Source: Pollenia angustigena
Taxonomy: Eukaryota; Arthropoda; Insecta; Diptera; Polleniidae
NCBI GenBank assembly: GCA_930367215.1
Contig: OV884059.1
Location: 156,362,511-156,426,510 of the forward strand
Direction of reading: 5' to 3'
Length of the DNA: 64,000 nt
The stretch's first letter is position 1. Every line of letters begins with the position of its first letter. The position numbers and the translations under genes are program-made. The notes below the pieces were generated by a model. The model made no database searches, was not told the DNA's origin, and saw only the letters and a list, made by a program, of their open reading frames with translations. Below are positions 10,943 to 22,925 of this stretch, piece after piece.

Positions 10943-11874
10943 TCTCCACTGCTGTACGTCCACAAAAATAAAAATAAAGCTTGTGTGAAATGGCAATATG
11001 TATTAGGTTTGCAGCAACTGTTACGCAATAGTTCTCGCAGGTTTTTACCATATCTGCCAATACAATAGCAAAACTTTTTGGGCCTAAAGACTGGAGATAT
11101 TTGTTTTTGCCGGGAATAAGGAGTGAGTAAAATGATCTAAGAAGAGCTATGGTGAATTCTCTGAAAGCTATTTTCGTCTTACAGATAAAGATAGTGATAT
11201 TTAAAGTTAAATACATATTGAGGATTAGAACGGCTGTACGTTAGTTAATTCGTGATCTTCTAATTAAGTTTCAGATAAGGTATCTTAGACCAATTCCTTA
11301 TAGCTCGGTATATGTTTATCAACAAATTTATTTCTCTTCAAGTATTGTTCAGAACATTTAAAAAAAGTTAATCGACTCTCCGCTTTATGGCAGCTGCAAT
11401 CATTTTAGTTGAAGGTAATTCCTAATCTGCCAGCTTTTTTTAACGATTTTTCAATGATCGTTTAAAAGTGACACCATCTAAGAAATTTAGACAGATCGAC
11501 GTTCATACGTTGCTACCTCGTAACTGAGTTTAATCACTTTTTAGGAGCAAAAAAAAAAAAACGAAATTTGTCAATAATCAAAACATATGAGATTTAAATT
11601 GTGCTTTATTGCGTTAGCTTTTTTAGTTACATTCAACAACTTATAAATAGAATAGTTTGGCCCTAAACAATTTTTCCGAAATGTCTATAATAATTGTTTA
11701 CCTGTTTCTAGTTAAAAAACGTTGATACTCCAACAAAAAAAAATTTTTAATAAAAATAGTTAGTCATTGCAAAAAAAGTTTTAACAAATGTTCTTGGACT
11801 TGAAAACTACTCGTTTACACATTTGGTTTTTGTTTTTAAAAATATGTACATATTAAAAAGCTTTTAATTGATTT

Positions 11875-11906
<32 letters not shown>

Positions 11907-12189
11907 CAATTAAGCGTTTACAACTGAAATATTAGTAGTTGCAACACAAACGTTTAAAAAAAAAAACATTTTTCAAATAATTAGTAATAAAAATAGCCAG
12001 TCAGTCAGTTGAAACTGATTGTTCATAGAGTTTAAAACTTATACTTTGGTTAACAAAACAACAAATAAATAAAGCTTAAAAAATAAAAATAATAATTAAT
12101 TATTATAAAAAAACAACTTTAAAAACGAAATTCTTTTTTAAGCAAAATAAAATAAGTGAAGATCGGAAAATGAACATAAATTGTCGTAA
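10943..12189. other. No gene seen
   Basis: Sequence with A-runs (11535-11550, 11878-11900) and a 98-codon minus-strand frame (11216-10920) that resembles nothing I recognise. Confidence 0.4.
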
Positions 12190-12596
12190 ACAAATTCTTG
12201 CCGCTTTTTTTATCCACACCACAATAGTGCAGAGGGTATTATGCATTTGTGCTTATGTTTGTAGCACCTTAAAATATTGGTCCTAAACCTCTTTAAGTAT
12301 ACCGATCGACTCAGAATCACTTTCGATGTCCGTTCGGCAGGCTGGCTGTCCATGTAAACCTTGTGCTCATAGTGCAGCTCGCAATTTTGGAGATAATTTG
12401 ATGAAATTTGGCACATGGATGGGGCGCATCGGTCCAATATCATCAACTTTTGCGATAGCTACTATGTCAAGACAAAATGTTGTCCCTATCCTAAAATCTC
12501 ATATGGATGAATTTATCTAAATAATATTCGGCACTTAGAACTTTTACATGAATCTTAACCTCATGACATAATTTTGTTAAGGTGGGTCCGTGATTG
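12190..12596 (+). repeat. Dispersed repeat with CGATCGACTCAGAA core, copy 1
   Basis: The order GGTATTATGCATTTGTG, ACACCTTAA, TTGGTCCTA, ACCGATCGACTCAGAA, GATGTCCGT, CTTGTGC and GATAATTTGATGA is shared with 30540-30745. It continues, after the hAT-type insertion, for a short distance beyond 13621. Family not identified; noncoding. Confidence 0.6.
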
Positions 12597-12604
12597 CCCA
12601 TGGG

Positions 12605-13613
12605 CAGGGTTACCGTTGGAAATTTTCGAAAAGGGACACAAAAAGGGGATTTTCCAAAAAAGGGGTCAAAAAAGGGTATTTCAATAAAAAAAAAGGGTAA
12701 AGTTTTTTATAAACAGTATTTCCCATTTTAATGAACATAATAAGACCAAGTTTTTTATAAGCAAACAAAAAATAATATTTCAGGTAGGAAGAGCTCAAAA
12801 CACTTAATTTTTTTATGGAATGCTCTGTCATGTTTTAAACACCTGACAAAAAGTTTATTCTTTATCATTATAGCTAATTTTTTCATACTTTTTATGTAAT
12901 TTTCCGATTTGGGGATGTCAAATAAATTTTAGTGTTTGTTTTAAATTTTGCTATCGTTCGCGAATTGTAACCATTTTCTCGATTAAAGCGATTTTTTCCT
13001 GTAAGTGTCAGATTTTTTAAAGCTTTTACGATTTTTACCGTTGTTACCAAATATTTGGGAATTTCCGCTAATTGAGCAATTGTTACCTCTTGTTTTCATT
13101 CCTGTTAGGACACTCTCAACACTGTCGATTCAAAAGGGGGCGAAAAGTTCAATACCTTTTGCCATTATTAAGGGCGAATTTTTTTGAATAGAACATGCTA
13201 CTGTTTAAGAGAGCAAAACACCAAAATGCATTTTTTTAATAAAATGTCAAATTTTTGTTTTGAAAGAGCCACCGTAAAAAATAACTAATATTTATATGAG
13301 TTATGTTTGCTTTTAGGGAAATTGTACTTTACTATCAAAAATCAAGGAGAACAATGCATGGATTTGTAAGTTTATACTTTGAGTCTATTCCATATCAAGC
13401 AATGCTTATTTCGAAAACATTTATTTAGCACTTCTGTTCCGCAGTGTTGACAAAAAACAAAATGTGAGAGCTATTTCCAAAAAATCGTAAAAAAGTGTCA
13501 CAAAATAGGTGATAATGATTCAACAGTATAATTTAAAAAAAAGGGTCATAAAAGGTATCAACACCGTCGAAAAAGGGTCAAATTGATACTTTAGTATCAC
13601 AACGGTAACGCTG
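12605..13613. mobile_element. hAT-type element, 1,009 bp, AAAGGG subterminal array
   Basis: Ends CAGGGTTACCGTTG and CAACGGTAACGCTG. The 8-bp duplication is CCCATGGG (12597-12604) and TCCATGGG (13614-13621), one mismatch. AAAGGG/AAAAGGGTCA words recur in the outer 130 bases at the left and 80 at the right. No transposase. Confidence 0.88.
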
Positions 13614-13621
13614 TCCATGGG

Positions 13622-14001
13622 TATACCAGCAAAAATTGTACACTGTACAACACAAAAAAAAAAAAAACAACGGGGTTCTGACAAAAGATTCTGGAAGAGG
13701 AGACAAAAAATATACATGTGTCGGCGTTTTAATGGTCACATCGGAGTTATAGTTTAGGGTTCCCCCACCGGTGGTGCATTATATCGGTATATGAAACTAT
13801 GTGTTCTTTACATCTGAGGTGTGTTCAGAAACTAAGACGAACATGTTACGGCAAATATTTTCGTGACTCATATTAACACTCTAACTCCCCTTTATAACGG
13901 CAATTTTTGGTTATGTTCTAAGAATTCGTAAAAAAAACCTCTAAGTAAGTGGAGGACGGGGACGAAATGTTTAAGAAAAATGTTTGACAAAAAAATGTTG
14001 A
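13622..14001. other. No gene seen
   Basis: Unassigned sequence after the hAT-type element. It probably includes the tail of the dispersed repeat that the element split. Confidence 0.3.
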
Positions 14002-14150
14002 AATATTAAACATATCGCTCATTTGGTGCAAGACCGGCATAACTCAAAAAAATCCATTTCGAGATAAACGCGTTTAAAGTTTTTGATTTGCTTCAAACTG
14101 GGATAGTATAAAAGATATAAAGATGAATTTAATACACAATATAAAGAAAA
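14002..14150 (-). repeat. Right arm of a 5-kb inverted repeat
   Basis: Inverted match to 9066-9240, carrying GCAAGACCGGCATAACTC. See the left arm. Confidence 0.5.
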
Positions 14151-15053
14151 ACAAAGCGAACAATTCTGCATTTCTAGCTCCAATATTTAATTTTTTGAGT
14201 TATGCCGGTCTTGCAGCAAATGAGCGATATATGTATGTATATTATTGTGGCCGCAAGTTATATGAACAATTTTTTTTTCGTATTTTCACTTGGCAAACCC
14301 TTTAGATTGTATTTAAATTAGAAAAAAAATATATATACAAAATTTTAGATTGTTTGCATAGTTATTGGCCGTGCCTTGAGCCCACAAAGTTAGCTAAAAT
14401 TATATTTTTCTCAATATGGGTCGCTTTAATTGTTGATAACTTACGTAATATTTATTTTAGAGAAAAACCTTATTCACAAATATTCTAGGGCTATATCTTA
14501 TGAACAATGTTGCTATGTATTAGTTTTCTTTAACATGAATATTTAATACAGAAAAAACCAAATTAAAAAATAACACCTTCGCATTCTTTGCGAATATGAA
14601 GTCAGAATTTTCAAAAGTATAACAGTTTTTGAGATATTCTAAAATAACCGTTATTTGTGTTTTTAAAAAAGATGATGTGACTGAAATGCAAATATTTTCA
14701 ACAATTTTAAACGGACTATTTATTTCTTTCTTTTTATTGAGAGGTTTAAAAATTCTTAAACAACCATGGGTCGTTTGAGAAGATGAGTCATTAAATGACA
14801 GAGTTATAGTGGACAAAACTTCAAACTTCAATATAAATTTTTTGTTCAATTTTGCTCTTTTCAAGTTGTTTTTTAAACCTAAAAATTATTTTTTTTTTAA
14901 GTTTTATAACTTACGACATTAGCCTATCTTAATACGAACATTTTGTGCCCAATAGGATCCAGATCGGTGCAAAAATTACATAGTTACAGAAGATTAATTG
15001 AATTAACCCACTTTTCGATTTGTATCAACCCAAAGAAAAACACAACAAATAAA

Positions 15054-15159
15054 TGAGGCTATCAGCCGTTACAACCAAGTACTATAGTGCAAAAGTAGTG
15101 TTAACTCCTCATTATCTCATAATAAGTAGTCCATGGTTACTTCTGCGCTGATAGCCTCA
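15054..15159. mobile_element. Small MITE, 106 bp, ends TGAGGCTATCAGC
   Basis: Perfect 13-bp inverted ends, TGAGGCTATCAGC and GCTGATAGCCTCA, near the centre of the large palindrome. It also has an internal inverted pair. No clear duplication. Confidence 0.6.
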
Positions 15160-16151
15160 AATATACAAAGCTAAATTTTTAGTACAAATAAATATTAAAA
15201 ATAGCTTAAAACTATTGCATTTCTATGTGGGTACATTTACTTAATCTTCTGTAGCTTTGTCACTTTTGTACCAATCTTTGTCTTGTTGGACGAAAATTGT
15301 TCATATTAAAATAATCTAATGTTGCATGCAATAAGACATTGCACTCATTAAATTATTACAGTAACTGATTGTTGGTTATTAAATTCGTTTAAGAATATTT
15401 TTATTTTTTAACATTAATGTTTTTCCGTATTTATTTTGTTATGTAGTTTGATATTTGTCGGTTAAAATATAATTTTCAAAAGTAAAAACTATTCAATTTT
15501 AACGAATATGCTGTTCAATAAATAAAAATTTTAAAATGAATGTAAAAATCATTTGTTTTAAATGAAATGTAAATGATCTGTTTTCTAAATGAATTTTAGT
15601 TTGTTTAAAATGAATTTTCGTTCGAATTTAACTACATAATATTTTGAGTGTAGGATTTTTAAATCATTAGTTTAAAAACAATAACTTGAAAAGAGCAAAA
15701 TTGAACAATATCATAAAATTTATAATGAAGTTTGAAGTTTTGTCCACTATAACTCTGCCATTTAATGACTCATCTCTTCAAACGACCCATGGTTATTTAA
15801 GAAATTTTATAACTTCTCAATGAAAAGAAAGAAATGCATAGTCCGTTCGAAATTGTTGAAGATATTTGCATTTCAGTCACATCATCTTTTTTAAAAACAC
15901 AAATAACGGTAATTTTACAATATCTCAAACACTGTTATACTTTTGACAATTCTGATTTTATATTCGGATTCAGGGGAAAGTTTTACATAAAGATTAGATG
16001 TCAAAATCATTTGGTCACGACTTTGTTGAAAATTTGTCACGTAGTGTAATCACCAGGCAAAAAATGCGAAGATATGTGAAAATTTCGGTGTTATTTTTTA
16101 ATTTGATTTTTTCTGGATTAAATATGCATGTTAAAGAAAACTAATACAGTA

Positions 16152-16875
16152 CCCATGTTCTGTAACTATAGTGAGAACTTCTCGCGTCGAAAAGATGTGA
16201 CACAAAATACTCCATCGTTTTTCGAAAAGTGAGAAAAAAGTGTGTCTGTAACTCATGTCGAAAACTATCAAAAGATATTACGTCGTTATGTTATAAATGT
16301 CATAACATTGCACTCGAAGCCGATGTGACATGGCAGACATTGAAAACGCCGGTAACAAATAACGTTGACGGCGACCAAAATTTACTAAAATTGAAAATTT
16401 TTCAACGACGGCGGCGAAATTAGAACCGTCGGCTTTACCAAATAATGTAAAGTGCGACTTTAATGTTTGTTGTTTGCAAACGATTTAAAAACATTCGTAT
16501 ATTTTATAAGTATAAATATTAAAAGCAAAATAATTAAACAATAAAAAAATGTGCCAAGAACAAAATATTATTATTATTCTTTGTATTTTGCATTTTTAAG
16601 TGTTTTTTTGGTGTTACAAGTTTTTCTCGCCCCGTTTTTATACGTGAGTTTATTTGACAGTTCAAAGCGGAAACTTTTCGCACAAAAATGTTACAGACAC
16701 ACTTTTTCTGAAATTTGGCGAGTAATTTCCTTACGTGACAGCTAGTACTCGCCAAAAAAAGTTGCAGATACAGTTTAGTGAGAAAGACAGCTGTTTGTTT
16801 CAATTGATGGCATTTCTGTTTCATTTCACACATTTCAATCGAAAAGTTTACTGACGCGAGAGTTACAGAACATGG
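16152..16875. mobile_element. TIR element inserted in one palindrome arm, about 724 bp
   Basis: Inverted ends CCCATGTTCTGTAACT and AGTTACAGAACATGGG. Inner inverted words include TCGCGTC/GACGCGA and GTGTGTCTGTAAC / GTTACAGACACAC. The other palindrome arm (around 14513-14523) shows the empty site, so the insertion came after the palindrome formed. No protein recognised. Confidence 0.75.
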
Positions 16876-17159
16876 GCACAGAGCAACAATGTTCATAAGA
16901 TATAGCCCTAGAATATTTGTGAATAAGGATTTTCTCTAAAGTAAATATTACGGAAGTTATCAACAATTAAGCCGACCCATAGTGAGAAAAATAGCCTTTT
17001 AGCAAACTTTGTGGGCTCAAGGCACGGCCAAAAACTATGCAAACGATCTAAAATTTTTAATATATATATTTTTCTTCTAATTTGGAATCAATCTAAGGGG
17101 TTTGCCAAGTGAAAATACGAAAAAAATAACGGCCACACTAATATATATGTATGTATATC

Positions 17160-17970
17160 AGAACTCAACAGAGCCCAAAATTTAACACAAACAGACAAGC
17201 TCAAGAATCAATATGATATGCTTATCGGCTGGATTGCCCTGTATGCTCATTTCATTCATTAAGCTTACACATTAAGCACAGTGGGATGTTAACATATTAT
17301 GTATATACATATATATCACAGTTAAGAGAATTGTGTACAGACTTAAAAAAAATAATATAGTTTTTAACAATTGTAAAATACATTGAAGACATATTTTTGC
17401 TCCTATCTCAGCCATTTGCGTGCCAATCTGGCTGAATTTCAAAAGCGAATATTTTCGGACTATGTGCGGAAAAAAACCTAGTCCCCATTATATCTGGGGT
17501 CTTCCAGACTACTTTTATACTTTCTAGAGTCTAAGATCAATATTATTGAAATTACAAACAGAATGATAAACTTAATACCCTTTCCACATGTGATGAAAGC
17601 TATAATAATTTTGCACCTGAAACGGTTATTCAAATGAAACCGTTATTTGTTTAAAATTATTTAATGCTTCTTTAGCTAAAAGAATTTTAAAAAATCTTCC
17701 TATATAATAAAAGTTATTATCAGTAAATTTGTTTATAAACGATTAAATAAAAAATACTGTTAATACTTCTGCCGAACTACCTCAATATTTGATAAAAGCT
17801 TTTATTAAATAAAACGATAAATTTTGACAAAATATAATTCATTTGCCGTTGAATGGACGAACGGGCTACGTCCATTACGTATGAAACAGTAAATTTAATT
17901 TAAGAAAGTCTCTAACAATATTAACATAATATAAAAAAATCTCACTAAAAAAAAAATAAAATATATTAAA
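17160..17970 (+). other. Upstream region of the SLC10 gene
   Basis: 810 bases before the start codon. 17400-17580 is a dispersed-repeat piece also represented at 2365-2406. An 8-bp-stem hairpin (AATGGACG / CGTCCATT) is at 17851-17876. The last 40 bases are A-rich, as in a fly 5' leader. I see no convincing core promoter. Confidence 0.4.
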
Positions 17971-19047
17971 ATGTTTTTTAAAAACTCGCTTATATTTATA
18001 ATACAACTAAGTGCTTTAGTGTTACAAAGCAAAGCTGCTGAAATTTTAAAACAAATTAAAGAAAATCAAACATCCCTGAAAGAACAAGATGATTTTACAT
18101 ACGAACCAGCCAATCTACCAACATGGTCGGCTAGATTTGAGAAGCCAAATTTCAACATGACTATGACTCAAAAACTAACAATGGATTTAACTATAACTTT
18201 TATAGATGCTGCCTGGGGTCAAGAATTTGAATTTCATATATTACCCCAAGATAAAGAACTGATAAGTTTGTCTGATAACATAATAACGGCGAAAGATATT
18301 AAAAAGGGCCAGTCATCGTGGAATGGCAACTTTACGATAGAAGCTTTGTTTTTGGGCCATTCAGAAATCTATGTTGAACTTCGTAGACCTAACATGATGA
18401 CGGAAAGGTCTGTGGAAACTTCTGAAGTAATTATAATGCGTAATGTTGGCAAATGGGATTTGTTTTTCAACGTATGCGTTGGCATATTTGTCATGTTGTT
18501 GTACATAAATTTTGGTGCCGTATTGGAATTGGATGCTTTAAAAGCTATTCTCGTTAGACCCATTGGACCTGCCATAGGATTTATAGGACAATTTGTATGC
18601 ATGCCAGTTTTAAGTTTTTTAATTGGTTACTTTTTATTCCACGACTTGATCGAATTAAGATTGGGTTTATTTTTTACGGGTTCTACACCAGGCGGTGGTG
18701 CTTCTAACATATTTACCGTTATTTTAAATGGTAATCTTAATTTATCGATTACCATGACGGCCATAAGTAATTTGGCGGCCTTCGGCATGATGCCAATATG
18801 GATTTTTACTTTGGGCGCATTAATATTTCACGATGGCAACTTGGTGGTTCCGTACAAGACTATAGCGTTAATGTCTTTTTCATTGGTGGTGCCCCTGTGT
18901 ATTGGTATTGCTTTGCAGAAATGTGCTCCTTCCGTAGCGAAGAAAATGGCAAAAATGTTAAAACCTGTCGCATTGGCTTTCATAGTGTTTGTAACGGTTT
19001 TTGCGTTTACCGTTAATTCATACATGTTTAAATTGTTTTCGTGGAAG
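17971..19047 (+). CDS. SLC10-family sodium/bile-acid-type symporter, exon 1
   Basis: First coding exon of a membrane transporter of the bile acid:sodium symporter (SLC10) family. It encodes residues 1-359 of 484 and ends GTGGAAG before the donor GTAAGT, in phase 0. Residues 1-22 look like a signal peptide (hydrophobic stretch, then SKA/AE). Residues about 23-160 form an extracellular domain with possible N-glycosylation sites at N32, N62 and N120. Membrane segments follow at about 164-184, 199-223, 229-254, 258-284, 293-316 and 331-356. The family hallmark STPGGGASN is at 238-246. The long N-terminal domain and total length resemble SLC10A3/A5-like proteins rather than the shorter ileal transporter, so the substrate cannot be stated. 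The start is the first ATG, in an A-rich context, directly before the signal peptide. Reading on past the donor gives 15 unrelated residues and a stop, which supports splicing here. Confidence 0.93.
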
Positions 19048-19117
19048 GTAAGTAAACAAATATTATTAAATCTTTTTATTTTAATTTTAAATTAAAATTT
19101 TTTTACATCTCTATATA

Positions 19118-19320
19118 TAAATCGGCTAAGGCAAAACAGTTAAGAACACTTTCCTCCTCTGTATGTCAACCGATTTGAACAAAATATACACCATTTGAGA
19201 GGTTTTTACTCAAAGAAGTGCACAATATATATTTTATTAAAATCTGTTCAATAATTTCAGAGTTATACGCGATGAAAATTGCTACTAACACAAATGCAAA
19301 ATAAATAAATAAAAATTCCC
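19118..19320 (+). repeat. Helitron-like 5'-end fragment
   Basis: TCTATATATAAATCGG, then GGCAAAACAGTTAAGAAC and TTCCTCCTCTGTATGTCA. The same order recurs, diverged, at 19835-19900. The TCTATATATA start resembles the Helitron-like elements at 55.2 kb. No 3' end was found. Confidence 0.35.
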
Positions 19321-19834
19321 AGCGGTAACTAGAATGAGTAAAGAGGCCTAATAGAAGGCCTTATTTAGCAGTCACAAGCAGTCAGGAGCCCTTCTCGCCG
19401 CCGTCCATACTTATTTATTTTTTACACAGGTTGTCATTGGGCGCAAGGCCTTCCACACTTCCTTTAAAAACAAATTCGATCCCTTCCCAAAGAATGTAGT
19501 AAGGAAGGTCACTAAAAATAAAAAGTAAATAAAACTGAACACCTTCCTTTCTCCCTTCTCAAAGAAGGGAGTAGCGAATGTGTACTGAATATTTAAGAAG
19601 GTCTTTTAAAAAGAAGTTTATACCTTCTAGAAGGCATGCTTCTGAAGGCAGGATATCATGCGAAGCGAATCTTTTAGAAAGGAGTATAGAGGCCTTCAAA
19701 AAGGCCTGCCATTTGCTGTCCTTTCAATATTTACCGCAGGGTTTTTTCCAATTATCAAATAATAAAAAATTAGAGTGATCGATTATTCGACAATTTTCAA
19801 AAACCGGGTTTCGAATATTTCGACTATATAACTC

Positions 19835-19905
19835 TTACATATAGATCTGACCAGGCAAAACAGTGAAGAACGATTTCTTCCTTTGTTTGTCACCCGAACC
19901 TCTAT
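19835..19905 (+). repeat. Second Helitron-like 5'-end fragment
   Basis: ACATATAGATCTGACCAGG, GCAAAACAGTGAAGAAC and CTTCCTTTGTTTGTCA repeat the start of the 19118 fragment about 715 bases on. Too short to classify firmly. Confidence 0.3.
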
Positions 19906-20538
19906 AGGGAGAAAAAAGGAGAAATACGGGAAACTAAATTTCTTTTCTTTTACTTTTCTGTGCTTGATGTGATAATTTTTAAATTTTCTATAATATTGAA
20001 CTTAGAAACATAATATTATAGGTGTTTTTCATCTGGAACTTTTTGAATTTTCGTTTATATTCGACCTATAAAGATAAAAATATACATTAAAGTGGGTGAA
20101 TAAGAACATGTAAGGGGAGCTTTTTGGTACTTTTTCGTTCAACAGCTGGTGCTGGTACTTTGATTTATTTTCGTTAATATTAGACATATAAAGAAGACTT
20201 GTTGATACTTTTTTGTTTTCAATTGTTTTTTTTTTTATATTGAAGATAAAATATCAACCGGTGGTTGGTCCCTCGCCAAATTGTTCCACTTTGAAGGAAA
20301 AAATAAATGCCCGAAACAAATAAATTCATATATACTTAGATGAATTATGTTTTCTTCATATTTACATACAAATTTATGGTCGAATTTTGACCATTAGACG
20401 AACACTAGTATTCTTAAATTGTTAAAAAGTAATTGAACAATTAATTTTTCGTGAAAGTTTAGAATATTGTTTTTTGTTTTGAAAAAAAAAGGCGAATCAT
20501 TTTTGTTGAAAATTTTATTTTTAATAAAAAACTTTGAT

Positions 20539-20746
20539 CAAGGCGAATTCATTACAGGTGGTCTTAAAAGCCTTGCTGATAACTTTTTTTTAGCTTTATC
20601 ATTGTTGGATGTCAAAATTTTGTTTATTATCTTTGTTTCTGTTTTGTTTTGTTTGTACAAAAATTTTACAAAAACAAATTGCTTGTGGTTTTTGTACGAG
20701 TTGTAATTGTTGCCGTACCGAGATTACCTGTAATGAATTCGCCTTG
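20539..20746. mobile_element. hAT-type MITE, 208 bp, ends CAAGGCGAATTCATTACAGG, copy 1
   Basis: Inverted ends of about 20 bases. The flanking octamers ACTTTGAT (20531-20538) and ATGTTGAT (20747-20754) match at 6 of 8 positions. The second copy (41675) has a perfect 8-bp duplication, confirming the borders. Confidence 0.85.
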
Positions 20747-20881
20747 ATGTTGATCCAAAACACTTCTATAATGTGATAGATTTTTTTTATTATTATTGTC
20801 AAATTTACACGATGTCTTTTCAGACATGTCTAACGTTAATGTTGTTTGTAGGCAATCTAATAATTTTTGTTATGGCGGCAT

Positions 20882-21983
20882 CAGTGATGCCAGGAGAAAT
20901 TTCAAAAAATCCCTACGTGTTTAAAAAAATCCCTTTTCCCTACATTAAAAAAAATAATTCCCTACACTTTTCCCTACGTCGAAAATTTATTGTTTTTAGC
21001 AACAGGCAAACAAATACATACATGTTTTATTAACATTTCAAAAATATTATAACAATTAACAACAAGAAAAAAGCCAAACAAATACGTAAATGCCATACGC
21101 ACACATATAAAAATGAAATTTCAAAAATAAAAATTCCCCGGGAGTTTTCTCCCTTCTCCCACTTTTCCTATGTTAATTCAATTGTAAAAATGGGAAAAGG
21201 GAAAAAACTCCCGGGGAATATTTATTCATAATTGGGCTGATAATCACTTCCCCATGTTTTGCCCTTTTTAAAGAGCTTAATACTTTTTACTTATATACTT
21301 ATTTAAAATAATTTTTTTTTATATATGTAGGTATCTTATAATTTTTAGCAAACTTGGTACCAAACAAAAGGGAATGCCCTGTTAAATTTTAGAAAATATG
21401 ATCTTCAGTTCCCCTGAACTTATATATAAAAAAATTTCCCTTTATAAATATATCCTTCCTTATCCTCAAAAGTTTTCATTAAAAATTTTTTAAAATTGTA
21501 TTGTTTAATTTCTCTTAGTTTAGAAGGTGTGATTGTTTTTTTAAAAATTAATTTCTATGTAGAAATTTCAGTCATTAGATATTCCCTTTTAATATTCGCA
21601 TACATTTTAGCAGATCAAATCGCGAATGTAAATAGCAAAAATAAGAGAATAGTTCGCAAACGCAAAGACGAATACTTGGGTACATGGTTTTGGCAAGTGT
21701 TGAAGTTTGCCAGGCTGTAAGAACTCACTGTATATGGTTTCTGTTGAAAATACAACATTTGAACTTAAATACTATTGCAAATATATAAAAAAAAAATTTA
21801 TCCTTAAATGAAAATAACACGAATATTTACCTATTTTTAGACAACATACTGAAAATCAGATACTATTCTAAAAATTCCCTACTTTGCCTCAGAATAAAAA
21901 ATCTGTCCTTTTTTCCCTACGCGTGAAATTTTCCAAAAAAAAATCCCTGAAAAAGGGAAAATCCCCTACAATTGGCATCACTG
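20882..21983. mobile_element. hAT-type element, 1,102 bp, CCCTAC subterminal array
   Basis: Ends CAGTGATGCCA and TGGCATCACTG. Flanking octamers are GGCGGCAT (20874-20881) and GGAGGCAT (21984-21991), one mismatch. The words TCCCTAC/CCCTAC and AAATCCC cluster in the outer 110 bases of both ends. It contains the CCCCGGGAG MITE near 21.1-21.2 kb. No transposase frame is recognisable. Confidence 0.88.
21126..21239. mobile_element. MITE with ATTCCCCGGGAG inverted ends, copy 1
   Basis: AAATTCCCCGGGAGTTTT pairs with AAAACTCCCGGGGAAT, and the right end extends to TTCATAATTGGGCTG as in the copy at 55102-55228. The left outer end is diverged or lost. Nested in the hAT-type element 20882-21983. Confidence 0.75.
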
Positions 21984-22020
21984 GGAGGCATTTACACGAT
22001 GTCTTATCGGACATGTCTAA

Positions 22021-22162
22021 CATAGCGTCTTCACCTGACAATTTTTTGTCATACCAAACGTCAAAGTCTATATAAAAAAAACTCGAAAATTTTTGTCAGC
22101 GTTTTTTTAATATGAAGTTTGACGTTTGGTATGACAAAAAATTGTCAGGTGAAGACGCTATG
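22021..22162. mobile_element. TAA-flanked hairpin MITE, 142 bp
   Basis: Stems of about 44 bases with almost no mismatch (CATAGCGTCTTCACCTGAC at the left; complement at 22144-22162), and TAA duplicated at 22018-22020 and 22163-22165. Noncoding, PIF/Harbinger-like; RNA from it would form a strong hairpin. Confidence 0.9.
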
Positions 22163-22286
22163 TAACACGTTTGTGTTGTCTGTAGGCGATCAGAGAAGAG
22201 GGTCAGAGAAGAGAGAGGAGTTGCCAACAGACACGAAATGAGTTTTCATGTTTGTATAAATTTATAAAAAGAAAAATAAACAATAA

Positions 22287-22802
22287 TACTACATTTACAC
22301 CTATGCAAAATCTAGTACTTACGAGATTTCGAGCCAAATCTAGTTGTTTTTGAATAGATTTCCCATAAAAAACAAAATCTACTTCGTGACTTGATTTCGA
22401 CGAAATCTACTCAAAATCTAGTAGTACGTAATGATGCAACTATGGTTTTTTCAATAAAGCACTAAAAAATACTTCCCTGCACAAGAAAAAATTACATTAA
22501 AAATAAAAAGAAAACAAAAATTGTTAAAAAAAAAATTAAAAAGTTTTATAAAAATTGCAAAAAAAATAAAAAAGATGAGTAATATTGATAAAATAAATAT
22601 CGTTGATTATTAATAAAAGGCAATGCAAATTTTTTAATGTATATTTCTTTTTGTGTTTGTGTGTGTAACGAAAAAACTTGTAGTCAGTTGTTTTGTTACA
22701 AAAACAAAATCTCGCTAATGTCAAAAATGTATAATGTAAACTAGATTTCGAAGAAGATTTTAAATCAAATCTACAAGATTTCGGCCTAATGTAAATGTAG
22801 TA
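22287..22802. mobile_element. TAA-flanked MITE, 516 bp, ends TACTACATTTACA
   Basis: Inverted ends TACTACATTTACA and TGTAAATGTAGTA, with TAA at 22284-22286 and 22803-22805. The words AAATCTAG, AGATTT and TAGATTTCG cluster near both ends. Noncoding. Confidence 0.85.
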
Positions 22803-22925
22803 TAAGACATGAAAACAGAAATGTTTGAAAAGACATCATGAAAATCCAAAAGGTATTTGGTGGCATGCTCAAATAGAATGGAGAAAACAGACGTGTCTGA
22901 AAAGACATCGTATAAATGCCGCCTC

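Larger units (their letters stand above)
14244..17144. mobile_element. Giant palindromic (foldback) element of about 2.9 kb
   Basis: The left arm 14244-14876 matches, inverted, 15676-16145 plus 16877-17144. The outer ends read GTGGCCG; the right arm reads CGGCCACAC. A microsatellite-like ATATATGTATGTATAT flanks both sides. The right arm is interrupted by a separate TIR element at 16152-16875. The centre holds a smaller palindrome (15054-15159) and an inverted AGAAGATTAA pair. Open frames on the arms mirror each other and match no known protein. Confidence 0.75.
20804..22925. repeat. Older inverted-repeat host sequence around the intron insertions
   Basis: ATTTACACGATGTCTTTTCA with GACATGTCT (20804-20832) recurs directly at 21990-22017 and inverted at 22893-22921 (GACGTGTCTGAAAAGACATC, then GTATAAATGCCGCC). 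The hAT element and both TAA-flanked MITEs lie inside this frame, so it is the oldest layer of the intron nest. Confidence 0.5.

Noticed and set aside
14520..16049. 114-codon minus-strand frame and its 71-codon plus-strand counterpart
   Set aside because: These come from the two arms of the palindrome; no family resemblance and low-complexity composition.
18369..19025. Minus- and alternate-frame ORFs inside SLC10 exon 1
   Set aside because: Shadows of the real reading frame, which carries a complete membrane protein with family motifs.
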